A stretch of 64,000 nucleotides of DNA from Roseibium sp. Sym1 (GTDB taxonomy: Bacteria > Pseudomonadota > Alphaproteobacteria > Rhizobiales > Stappiaceae): the NCBI RefSeq assembly GCF_027359675.1, contig NZ_CP114786.1, forward strand, positions 6,546,501 through 6,610,500, read 5' to 3'. The translations under genes were made by a program, and so were the position numbers. This document shows positions 27,401-33,958 of the stretch, in pieces. The notes under the pieces are model-generated. The model worked only from the letters and a program-made list of their open reading frames with translations, made no database searches and was not told the origin of the DNA. Every line of letters begins with the position of its first letter. Within the stretch, counting starts at the first letter, position 1.

Positions 27401-28500
27401 CCCTTGATGTCGATCTGTTCGACAAAGCCGCGCACTTCGCGAAGCTCTGCCCGCAGCGGCTCGATATCGGCATGGTCCTTGCGCTGCAGCAACTCTTCCA
27501 TGCGCTCGGCAATGCTGATCACCCGGTCTTCGAGCACCATCATGTGCTCGGAGCGCGGCAGCACCGCGAAGGCATCCTCAATCTCGTTGAGACGAACCGT
27601 CACGCCGCGCAGGATCCTGGGATCCACCGAAGCGCGCGACAATTCATCGAGACGCTGGAGGATATGCGCGTAGCCGTGTTCCAGGGTCTGCAGGGCGCCT
27701 TCCACGTTGGTGCGGCCGACCATGGACTTCAGATCGGCGACCTCCTTGCGGATTTCCTTGGCAAGCAGATCGTTTTTCTTGTCGGCGCGCAGGCGCTCGA
27801 CCATGTCCGCCAGGCGGCGCAGTTCCGCGTTCTGACGGCCGACCGTCTCGTTGGTGCCGCGCGACAGGCCGCCCAACGCGTCGCGCAGGGACCCGATTTC
27901 ATCACGAACCTGGTTGAAGGCCTTTTCCTGCGGTGCTCTCAGGGAATCGATTCGACGGCCAAGATCCTTGTAGGCATGCATCGAGGCGTCGCGGCTCGCA
28001 CTGGCGTTTCGACGCCGGCCCCGGCCCCGGCGCGGCGCATAATCCTCGTCGTCGTCTTCGGTGTAGTAGTCATCGTCGGGCAGGTTGTCGATCGCGTAAC
28101 CGCCTGGCCGGCGCTGACGCCGCGGGGCCGGATCATATGCCTCGTCCGGATCGTCGTGGTCCGACAGACCCTGCACTTGTTCGTCGAGCCGGTCGAGGGC
28201 TCCCATGACATCGTCAATGCCAGGCTCGCGGCGCGCTGCCCGCCGGCGGGGCGGATTGCGGCGGCCGGCGGACGGGTCGCGGTCGGCCAGCAAGCGGTCC
28301 AGTTCATCGGCCACGGCGTCCAGGTCCTCGTCACGGTCGTCCTGCGGATAGCGGTCACGACCACCGAGCGCCGTCGCCGTGCGGGTCAGCCGCTCAATAC
28401 GGCTGCGTGCCGGTTCGCGGCGTGGTGCGTCGTAATGGTCGTCGCTGTCATACGCATCGCGGCCGCGGCGTCCTGCCTCGTGTTTCTTCCAAGCCGGCAT
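24478..28500 (-). CDS. podJ: PodJ-like polar localisation protein with Sel1 repeats and peptidoglycan-binding domain
   Basis: 1340 residues. Order: a charged, Arg/Asp-rich disordered N-terminus (1-170); a long coiled-coil region (about 175-760) with regularly spaced Glu/Arg/Leu heptads; an acidic and basic linker; one membrane helix (about 867-885, AILYTAAAVVLLIGTLQVF); a Pro/Ala/Glu-rich periplasmic linker; four or so Sel1/TPR repeats (about 1095-1240, e.g. AVWYQKAADKGLAPAQYRLA); and a C-terminal peptidoglycan-binding_1 domain (about 1275-1335, LNYLGFDTGTPDGQMGPRTR). This is the PodJ layout known from Caulobacter and Agrobacterium, where the cytoplasmic coiled coil organises a cell pole. The symbol is by architecture, so moderately certain. 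A CtrA-like site lies upstream. Confidence 0.85.
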   Translation of the reverse strand: MPAWKKHEAGRRGRDAYDSDDHYDAPRREPARSRIERLTRTATALGGRDRYPQDDRDEDLDAVADELDRLLADRDPSAGRRNPPRRRAARREPGIDDVMGALDRLDEQVQGLSDHDDPDEAYDPAPRRQRRPGGYAIDNLPDDDYYTEDDDEDYAPRRGRGRRRNASASRDASMHAYKDLGRRIDSLRAPQEKAFNQVRDEIGSLRDALGGLSRGTNETVGRQNAELRRLADMVERLRADKKNDLLAKEIRKEVADLKSMVGRTNVEGALQTLEHGYAHILQRLDELSRASVDPRILRGVTVRLNEIEDAFAVLPRSEHMMVLEDRVISIAERMEELLQRKDHADIEPLRAELREVRGFVEQIDIKGLVEGIDDRMKFVSSRLDDLEGLAREQRGLDNRLSAMEQRMPEPETISRLQGRLEDIVGMMSDDRALPTDGDHLSQVDRRLNDIVDRLERMEQSPPLPAGDGGAFEALEKRLEAISGKIDAIEKKSSRPVPVLDAATMRAGGGGDTKVMVELQERLNELSDRLDQPQDRVTTSDLDKLRQEIGSMRASVATPPNTEALEQRISDLAQIVSKGAEVSDDSRFEQLGAKVAALAEQIENTSTKAFSVDQFSPYFERLEKGLAQTREDVADIARQAAREAVATAPGPKNAQYDEAITELQGDLKRLLDAAEGSEERTRNTFDGVKSVLGSLTERLDSLERAEHLGETRPASAGEAAPAASFSPIKVEEPAPLFGRAPQTDRPETPEGPQAAEGRPEDKSRDRKADFIAAARRAAQAASQEAAQLDKDQEPEDADEERGKARVGWLRNVLRRDKSGAAKQDKVAQDEDLELSPEEVTDREFEEQEAAVLPGDRPAPEAPQSSGGRRRAILYTAAAVVLLIGTLQVFRLASTGGEESNQLASATPETQETDEAVPAAMPADTASAPADPQAPTETVALAEDPGPIAEGPIAEGSVTGGSVTEPVAAVPVAPSPAANVPPVVSAPAAPVDPVNRAEDVQAASATGPVEPETDLAFAPPSGVSGSFGAPPEDTTNGFKRAEAPDTSASLLASLPPEGVGPIALRSAAAGGNPAAEFLVGVKYTEGNGVAPDLTKAAVWYQKAADKGLAPAQYRLASLYEKGRGVEKDVPKAKAWYSKAAEAGNAKAMHNLAVLFAEGGGGQPDYAAAAKWFEAAANYGVKDSLFNLGILYAGGIGVDKDLVASYKWFAIAADQGDPEAAKRRDDVANMMDQETLANARLAVEQFALKAPDPAANKVTMEPGWADSSSLPAEKASVSTADNTAMIREAQDKLNYLGFDTGTPDGQMGPRTRSAIRAFQRSLGLPETGEVDKRLIDELKSQAI

Positions 28501-28714
28501 GTCTTGACCCTGGGCTTACGGTCATTCAGACCGCTGATGGAACAGTCTGTGCCCGGATTTCGCCCAAATGACGAAAAGCACAGTGTTTTGCAAGACTGTG
28601 TCGGTTTAGGGTAAACAGGCCGTTAATTGGTCTCGCTAATTGCAAAAACCGATTGTTTTCGAAGCCGTTTTCGCAATCCACAGCCTTCAGGCGGCCGAAT
28701 CGCCCGACGTCGCG

Positions 28715-28729
28715 TTAACGATTTTTTAC
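28715..28729. promoter_or_regulatory. CtrA-like binding motif
   Basis: TTAA, seven bases, TTAC: one base from the TTAA-N7-TTAA(C) consensus of the alphaproteobacterial cell-cycle regulator CtrA. It lies about 215 bp upstream of the podJ-like start, a gene class under cell-cycle control in relatives. Such short motifs also occur by chance. Confidence 0.35.
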
Positions 28730-28753
28730 AAGGCAACCTTACGCGACTGGACC

Positions 28754-28770
28754 TTAACGCAAACGTAAGC
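28754..28770. promoter_or_regulatory. Probable autoregulatory operator of the MerR regulator
   Basis: TTAACGCAAACGTAAGC shares 13 of 17 positions with the better palindrome TTTACGGAAACGTAAAT in front of the acyl-CoA dehydrogenase (29715-29731), including the core ACG-N-AAACGTAA. It lies about 160 bp before the MerR gene. LiuR-type MerR regulators bind palindromes of this general kind. Confidence 0.5.
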
Positions 28771-28927
28771 TAAACAATGCGCAAGAAACCGGCTGAGCCA
28801 ATTTGCGCCTTACCGCATCCGCATCGCCTGCAATCGCACCGGGAAACACGTCTCCGGCGCGGGTTTCGACAAACTGAAAATATCAACGATGAGCCGGTGA
28901 ACGGCTTGAAGATGAGTACAATCTGCC

Positions 28928-29389
28928 ATGAGCGAAGCGCTTTCGATCCTCAATGAGGACGACCTTGTCGACGTTGTTTCCGCAAACGATGACAGCACCA
29001 AGAAAACCCAATTCACCATCGGTGACCTGGCCAAGGAATTCGGCTGCACCCTGCGCACACTGCGATTCTATGAAGACAAGGGTCTTCTGAATCCGAAGCG
29101 TGACGGCCTCAACCGTGTCTATAACCGCCGCGACCGTGCCCGCCTGAAGCTGGTCCTGATGGGCAAGCGGGTCGGCTTCTCCCTGTCCGAAATCCGCGAC
29201 ATGCTCGATCTTTACGACCTGCGCGACGGTCAGGTAACCCAGCTGCGCGTAGCCCTGTCCAAGTTCAACGAACAGATCGCCGTTCTCGAAGAGCAGCGCC
29301 AGGACATCGAGCAGGCCATCGAGGAACTGTCCCGCACCGTCGAGATCGTTTCCGGCATGCTGAAGCACAAGGAAGCCGAAGAGGCGTAA
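28928..29389 (+). CDS. MerR-family (LiuR-like) regulator of acyl-CoA catabolism
   Basis: 153 residues. A 25-residue leader precedes the MerR helix-turn-helix (FTIGDLAKEFGCTLRTLRFY, then EDKGLLNPKRDGLNRVYNRR). A C-terminal coiled coil for dimerisation lies at about 105-145 (FNEQIAVLEEQRQDIEQAIE). No Cys metal-binding loop is present, as in LiuR-type repressors of branched-chain and fatty acid degradation that bind acyl-CoA-related effectors. It lies directly upstream of the acyl-CoA dehydrogenase operon on the same strand but has its own terminator. Shared operator-like palindromes suggest that it controls itself and the operon. Confidence 0.9.
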   Translation: MSEALSILNEDDLVDVVSANDDSTKKTQFTIGDLAKEFGCTLRTLRFYEDKGLLNPKRDGLNRVYNRRDRARLKLVLMGKRVGFSLSEIRDMLDLYDLRDGQVTQLRVALSKFNEQIAVLEEQRQDIEQAIEELSRTVEIVSGMLKHKEAEEA

Positions 29390-29420
29390 ACCTCTCCCTT
29401 CCATCTTCGGGTGGTTTTGG

Positions 29421-29450
29421 AACCGCCGGCCGTCCAGCCGGCGGTTTTTT
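29421..29450 (+). terminator. Intrinsic terminator after the MerR gene
   Basis: Perfect ten-bp stem (AACCGCCGGC / GCCGGCGGTT), six-base loop, then a run of T. It lies 31 bp past the stop and separates the regulator from the operon. Confidence 0.9.
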
Positions 29451-29669
29451 CGTCTCCGCGTCTTCTCGCGCGGCAATCTCCTTCCAGGCGCCGCCCAAAA
29501 ACAACAATCAGGGATTGCTTCTTGAATTTTATCGCGATTTGCGCGTATCAGCCAAATCCCACGATTTTCGGGTCTCCAAACACGAAACCGTGCACAGGTT
29601 TCCCCAAAATCATTCCATTGAGCACGTTTTGGGCGTATTTTTTTGTCATCCCTTCCCTAGGGACACCAC

Positions 29670-29698
29670 TTGCCGGAGCAATTCTACACGCGTATATA
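29670..29698 (+). promoter_or_regulatory. Probable sigma-70 promoter of the beta-oxidation operon
   Basis: A -35-like TTGCCG at 29670-29675 and a -10-like TATATA at 29693-29698 with the optimal 17-bp spacing. The expected start of transcription falls just ahead of the operator at 29715, which would place a bound repressor in the path of polymerase. Confidence 0.55.
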
Positions 29699-29714
29699 GA
29701 GCTTCAAGGTGACG

Positions 29715-29731
29715 TTTACGGAAACGTAAAT
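29715..29731. promoter_or_regulatory. Palindromic operator, probable MerR/LiuR-type site
   Basis: TTTACG-GAAA-CGTAAA, perfect six-base arms around four bases, 33 bp ahead of the acyl-CoA dehydrogenase start. The near copy at 28754-28770 lies in front of the MerR gene itself. Confidence 0.6.
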
Positions 29732-29764
29732 CTGAGACCAACCGGCAGATCTGGGAGGATTTCC

Positions 29765-31561
29765 ATGCCGAGCTATTCCGCGCCCGTCGATGACACGCTG
29801 TTTCTCCTGAAAGACGTCTTCGGATACGAACGCTACTCAAATCTGCCCGGTTTTTCCGACGCGCCGCTCGATCTGGTCGAAGCGATCCTGCGCGAGGGCG
29901 GCAAGTTCGCAGAGGAGATCCTGCAGCCACTCAACCAGACCGGCGACCAGGAAGGCTGCATCCGCAACGACGACGGCACGGTGACGACGCCGAAGGGCTT
30001 CAACGAGGCCTACAAGGCCTTTTGCGAAAACGGCTGGGGCACGTTGTCGGCGGATCCGGACTATGGCGGACAGGGCCTGCCGCACACGCTGGCAACGGTG
30101 TTCAACGAATTCGCCTCCTCGGCGAACATGGCTTTTTCCATGTATCCCGGCCTGACCGCCGGCGCCGTCGCGGCGCTGACCACTCACGGCTCGGACGAAC
30201 AGAAGCAGAAATATCTCCCCAACATGATTGCCGGCACCTGGACCGGCACCATGAACCTGACGGAACCCCATTGCGGCACGGATCTCGGCCTGATCCGCAC
30301 AAAGGCGGTTCCGCAGGCGGACGGCTCCTACAAGATCACCGGTACCAAGATCTTCATTTCCGCCGGCGAACATGACCTGGCGGAGAACATCATTCACCTC
30401 GTGCTCGCTCGGATCGAGGGCGCTCCGGAAGGCACCAAGGGCATCTCGCTCTTCGTCGTGCCGCGCAACCGGATCGCCGAGGACGGTTCCGTCGGCGACA
30501 ACAACGGCGTCTCCTGCGGCTCGATCGAACACAAGATGGGCATTCACGGCAACGCCACCTGCGTGATGAACTACGACAACGCCACCGGCTGGCTGGTCGG
30601 CGAGGAGAACAAGGGCTTGCGCGCCATGTTCATCATGATGAACGAGGCCCGCCTCGGCGTCGCCGTCCAGGGCCTGTCCCAGTCCGAAGTCGCCTATCAG
30701 AACGCGGTCACCTATGCGAGGGACCGCCTTCAGGGCCGCGCGCTGACCGGACCGAAAAACGCCGACAAGCCCGCCGACCCGATCATCGTGCACCCGGATG
30801 TCCGCCGCACGCTGATGTCGATCCGGGCCTTCAACGAAGCCGCCCGGGCCCTGGTTATCTGGACCGCGCTCCACGGTGATGTCTCGCACCGTTCGGACGA
30901 CGAGAAGTCGCGCCAGTTTTCCGACGACATGATGGGCCTGATGACACCGGTTCTGAAGGGGGTCCTGACCGACACCGGATTCGCCAATGCGGTCAACGCC
31001 CAGCAGATGTATGGCGGTCACGGCTATATCGGCGAATGGGGCATGGAGCAGTTCGTGCGCGACGCCCGTATCGCCATGATCTACGAGGGCGCCAACGGCA
31101 TCCAGGCGCTCGACCTTGTCGGCCGCAAGCTGCCGGCCAACGGCGGCCGCGCCGTCATGAGTTTCTTCAACGAACTCAACACCTTCCTGAAGGACAACAA
31201 GGACAACGAGGACCTCGCCGCGTTCACCGGCCCGCTGAAGAAAGGCGCCGACGACCTTCAGGCCGCAACCATGTGGTTCATGAACAACGCCATGAAGAAC
31301 CCGGACAATGCCGGGGCCGGTTCCACCGACTACATGCATCTGTTCGGCCTGGTCGCCCTCGGCTACATGTGGACCCAGATGGCCAGGACCATCAAGGAGA
31401 AGCTGGCGGACGGCGCCGGCGACAAGGCCGAGTGGCTGGAAACCAAGCTGGCCTTCGGCACCTTCTTCATGGAGCGCACCATGCCGGAAACCGCGGCCCA
31501 TCTTGCCCGGATCTCCACCGGCTCGGACACCATGATGTCGGTCGGCGCAGACGCCTTTTGA
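29765..31561 (+). CDS. Acyl-CoA dehydrogenase (FadE5/DmdC-like long form)
   Basis: 598 residues from the ATG at 29765, which has GGGAGGA at the right distance (start of MPSYSAPVDDTLFLLKDVFG). This N-terminus is typical of the about 590-residue acyl-CoA dehydrogenases that include methylmercaptopropionyl-CoA dehydrogenase DmdC. The flavin/substrate motifs MNLTEPHCGTDLGLIRT and KIFISAGEHD are present, and YEGANGIQALDLVGRK holds the catalytic-base Glu region. A C-terminal extra domain (about 470-590) follows. It introduces the first double bond in acyl-CoA oxidation with FAD. First gene of the operon with GST, thiolase, cupin and FadJ-type genes. Straight-chain fatty acyl-CoA is the likeliest substrate; DMSP catabolism is an alternative. 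Confidence 0.92.
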   Translation: MPSYSAPVDDTLFLLKDVFGYERYSNLPGFSDAPLDLVEAILREGGKFAEEILQPLNQTGDQEGCIRNDDGTVTTPKGFNEAYKAFCENGWGTLSADPDYGGQGLPHTLATVFNEFASSANMAFSMYPGLTAGAVAALTTHGSDEQKQKYLPNMIAGTWTGTMNLTEPHCGTDLGLIRTKAVPQADGSYKITGTKIFISAGEHDLAENIIHLVLARIEGAPEGTKGISLFVVPRNRIAEDGSVGDNNGVSCGSIEHKMGIHGNATCVMNYDNATGWLVGEENKGLRAMFIMMNEARLGVAVQGLSQSEVAYQNAVTYARDRLQGRALTGPKNADKPADPIIVHPDVRRTLMSIRAFNEAARALVIWTALHGDVSHRSDDEKSRQFSDDMMGLMTPVLKGVLTDTGFANAVNAQQMYGGHGYIGEWGMEQFVRDARIAMIYEGANGIQALDLVGRKLPANGGRAVMSFFNELNTFLKDNKDNEDLAAFTGPLKKGADDLQAATMWFMNNAMKNPDNAGAGSTDYMHLFGLVALGYMWTQMARTIKEKLADGAGDKAEWLETKLAFGTFFMERTMPETAAHLARISTGSDTMMSVGADAF

Positions 31562-31676
31562 GACTTTCCGGCCCGGTCACCGACATGTGTGCCCGTGCCG
31601 GAAATTCACCCAAGCAAATTGGATTCAACCTGTTTAGTCTCGCTCCGGATTCAATTTGCCAGGGAGATTTCACGTT

Positions 31677-32315
31677 ATGGCTGATTACGTTCTTCACTGC
31701 ATGGCCCAGTCCGGTCACTCCTACAAGGTGGCTCTGATGCTGGAACTGTGCGGCGCCGACTGGACGCCCAGATGGGTGGATTTCTTCAACGGGGAAACCC
31801 GTACGGAGGAGTTCCGCTCGACATTGAATGAAATGGGCGAGGTTCCGGTTCTTGACCATCGCGGCAAGCTGCTGACCCAATCCGCGGTGATCATGGACTA
31901 CCTGGTCGAGAAGTTCGGACGCTTCGGCTGGGACACGGATGAGGAACGGCGCGAAGTGCTGCGCTGGACCATCTTCGACAACCAGAAGGTATCCGGCCTG
32001 ATCGGCCCCTTGCGCTTCATGCGCACGCTGGCAAAGACCGGCGAGACCGACGTGACCAAATTCCTGGACGGCCGTGCCCGGGGGGCGCTTGCCATCATGG
32101 ACAAGCATTTCGCCGGGACCGAATTCGCCATCGGCGCGAAGCCGACAACCGCCGATTTCTCGCTGTGCAGCTATCTCTTTTATGACGGCGAGCTCGGCAT
32201 CGACCTTGCCGCCTACCCGAATGTTGTCGCCTGGCTGGACCGGATCAAGGCCCTGCCCGGCTGGAAACACCCCTATGACCTCATGCCCGGCCACCCGTTG
32301 CCGGACAGCAATTGA
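31677..32315 (+). CDS. Glutathione S-transferase
   Basis: 212 residues from the ATG at 31677 (AGGGAG nine bases upstream). The thioredoxin-like N-domain (about 1-80) shows YVLHCMAQSGHSYKVALMLE, with a Ser near position 13 as the likely thiol-activating residue, and the conserved cis-Pro region MGEVPVLDHRG. A helical C-domain follows, with the typical N-capping Asp segment TTADFSLCSYLF. Cytosolic. Its place between the acyl-CoA dehydrogenase and thiolase genes suggests a role in detoxifying reactive acyl or aldehyde products, which is inference. It starts 115 bp after the dehydrogenase stop and ends 27 bp before the thiolase gene. Confidence 0.92.
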   Translation: MADYVLHCMAQSGHSYKVALMLELCGADWTPRWVDFFNGETRTEEFRSTLNEMGEVPVLDHRGKLLTQSAVIMDYLVEKFGRFGWDTDEERREVLRWTIFDNQKVSGLIGPLRFMRTLAKTGETDVTKFLDGRARGALAIMDKHFAGTEFAIGAKPTTADFSLCSYLFYDGELGIDLAAYPNVVAWLDRIKALPGWKHPYDLMPGHPLPDSN

Positions 32316-32342
32316 GGATGATCTGATCTAGAGGAGGATCTG

Positions 32343-33551
32343 ATGCCCGAAGCCTATATTTACGACCACGTGCGCACGCCGCGCGGCCGGGGCAAGAAGG
32401 ACGGCGCCCTGCACGAAGTGCCCGCCGTCCGTCTTGCCGCAACGGCGCTGGAAGCCATCCGCGACCGCAACGGCCTTGACACCGGACGTGTCGACGACGT
32501 CGTGCTCGGCTGTGTCGACCCGGTCGGCGAGGCCGGCGGCGACATTGCCCGCGCGGCGGTGTTCGCAGCGGGGTACGAGACATCGGTTCCGGGCATGCAG
32601 ATCAACCGCTTTTGCGCCTCGGGTCTCGACGCGGTCAACATGGCCTCCGCGCAGGTCATGTCCGGCCAGCACAAGCTGGTCATCGCCGGCGGTGTCGAGA
32701 GCATGAGCCGCGTCGGCCTCGGCGCTTCCGGGGGCGCCTGGCCGATCGAGCCGCAAGTTGCCATCCCCTCCTATTTCATGCCGCAGGGCGTGTCCGCCGA
32801 CCTGATCGCCACCAAATACGGCTTTTCCCGCGACGACTGCGATGCCTACGCGGTGGAAAGCCAGAAACGCGCCGGCAAGTCCTGGGACGAGGGCCGGTTC
32901 TCCAAATCCGTCGTGCCGGTGAGAGACATCAACGGCATCACCATTCTCGACCGGGACGAGCACATGCGTCCGGACACGGACATGCAATCCCTGGCCTCGC
33001 TCAACCCATCCTTCGAGATGATGGGCGCGATGGGTGGTTTCGACGCGGTCGGCATCCAGGCCCATCCGGAAGTCGAGGCCATCAAGCACGTGCACCACGC
33101 CGGCAACTCCTCCGGCATCGTCGACGGTGCCGCCGCCGTCCTGATCGGTTCCAGCACCGCGGGACGGTCGTCCGGTTTGAAACCGCGCGCGCGCATCAAG
33201 GCCTTCGCCAATATCGGCTCCGAACCCGCGCTGATGCTGACCGGGCCGGTGGATGTCACCGAGAAGCTCCTGAAGAACGCCAAGATGGAGATGAAGGATA
33301 TCGATCTCATCGAGATCAACGAGGCCTTTGCCTCCGTCGTGCTGCGCTATCAGCAGGCGTTCGACCTCGACCCGGGGACCGTCAACGTCAATGGCGGCGC
33401 GATTGCGCTCGGCCATCCGCTCGGCGCCACCGGCGCCATGATCCTGGGCACCGTTCTGGACGAACTGGAGCGACGCGATCTCAACACCGCCCTTGTCACG
33501 CTGTGCATCGGCGCCGGCATGGGAACGGCTACCATCATCGAACGGGTCTGA
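32343..33551 (+). CDS. fadA: Acetyl-CoA C-acyltransferase (3-ketoacyl-CoA thiolase, FadA type)
   Basis: 402 residues. The nucleophilic Cys91 is in [20 protein letters not shown], and the His of [11 protein letters not shown] and the second Cys of LCIGAGMG complete the thiolase active site. The enzyme cleaves 3-ketoacyl-CoA with CoA to give acetyl-CoA and a chain shortened by two carbons. The start ATG follows GAGGA. It works with the FadJ-type protein encoded two genes downstream as the two halves of the beta-oxidation trifunctional system. A biosynthetic acetoacetyl-CoA thiolase cannot be fully excluded, but the operon argues for degradation. Confidence 0.93.
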   Translation: MPEAYIYDHVRTPRGRGKKDGALHEVPAVRLAATALEAIRDRNGLDTGRVDDVVLGCVDPVGEAGGDIARAAVFAAGYETSVPGMQINRFCASGLDAVNMASAQVMSGQHKLVIAGGVESMSRVGLGASGGAWPIEPQVAIPSYFMPQGVSADLIATKYGFSRDDCDAYAVESQKRAGKSWDEGRFSKSVVPVRDINGITILDRDEHMRPDTDMQSLASLNPSFEMMGAMGGFDAVGIQAHPEVEAIKHVHHAGNSSGIVDGAAAVLIGSSTAGRSSGLKPRARIKAFANIGSEPALMLTGPVDVTEKLLKNAKMEMKDIDLIEINEAFASVVLRYQQAFDLDPGTVNVNGGAIALGHPLGATGAMILGTVLDELERRDLNTALVTLCIGAGMGTATIIERV

Positions 33552-33554
33552 GCC

Positions 33555-33938
33555 ATGATCAGCAACATCGAAAAGGAATTCGGTGCGATCACCGACTACT
33601 GGTCGCCGCGGGTCGTGGCCGATGTCAACAACCAGAGCGTCAAGCTGGCCAAGCTGAAGGGCGAATTCGTCTGGCATGATCACGAGGACGAGGACGAACT
33701 GTTCTTCATCGTCAAGGGCTCCCTGACCATCCGCTACCGGGATCGGGAGGACGCGGTGCTTTCCACCGGCGACATGCATGTCGTCCCGAAAGGCGTCGAG
33801 CACAACCCGATCGCCGAAGAGGAATGCTGGGTGATGCTGTTCGAGCCCGCGGAAACCAAACACACCGGCGACGTCGTCGTTGAAGGCACCAAGACGGCAG
33901 CGCAGCAGCGCGCCCACCTGCCTTCCGGCACCGCCTGA
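33555..33938 (+). CDS. Cupin-domain protein
   Basis: 127 residues. A single beta-barrel with metal-binding cupin motif 1 ([16 protein letters not shown], with two His and Glu) and motif 2 ([14 protein letters not shown], with the last His). Small single-cupin proteins of this type bind a divalent metal and may be dioxygenase-, isomerase- or sensor-like. It starts three bases after the thiolase stop, so it is surely in the operon. Its function in beta-oxidation is unknown. Confidence 0.9.
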   Translation: MISNIEKEFGAITDYWSPRVVADVNNQSVKLAKLKGEFVWHDHEDEDELFFIVKGSLTIRYRDREDAVLSTGDMHVVPKGVEHNPIAEEECWVMLFEPAETKHTGDVVVEGTKTAAQQRAHLPSGTA

Positions 33939-33958
33939 CCCCGAGGAGGATTTTCAAG

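Larger units (their letters stand above)
28501..28927. other. Divergent promoter region between the PodJ-like and MerR genes
   Basis: 427 bp, clearly AT-richer than the genes. It contains a CtrA-like motif (28715-28729), a GAATC site of CcrM type (28697-28701) and a MerR-type operator (28754-28770). No gene was seen. Confidence 0.6.
29390..29764. other. Intergenic region with terminator, promoter and operator
   Basis: 375 bp between the MerR regulator and the acyl-CoA dehydrogenase. The 716-residue open frame running through it is not a real N-terminal extension: it crosses the terminator and promoter and has no homology-like character. From about 29500 to 29700 the DNA is AT-rich, as expected of a promoter. 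Confidence 0.7.

Noticed and set aside
26782..28614. 610-codon open frame antisense to the PodJ-like gene
   Set aside because: Same composition artefact.
29411..29764. N-terminal extension of the acyl-CoA dehydrogenase frame
   Set aside because: It crosses the MerR terminator, the promoter and the operator, and has no good start; the real start is 29765.
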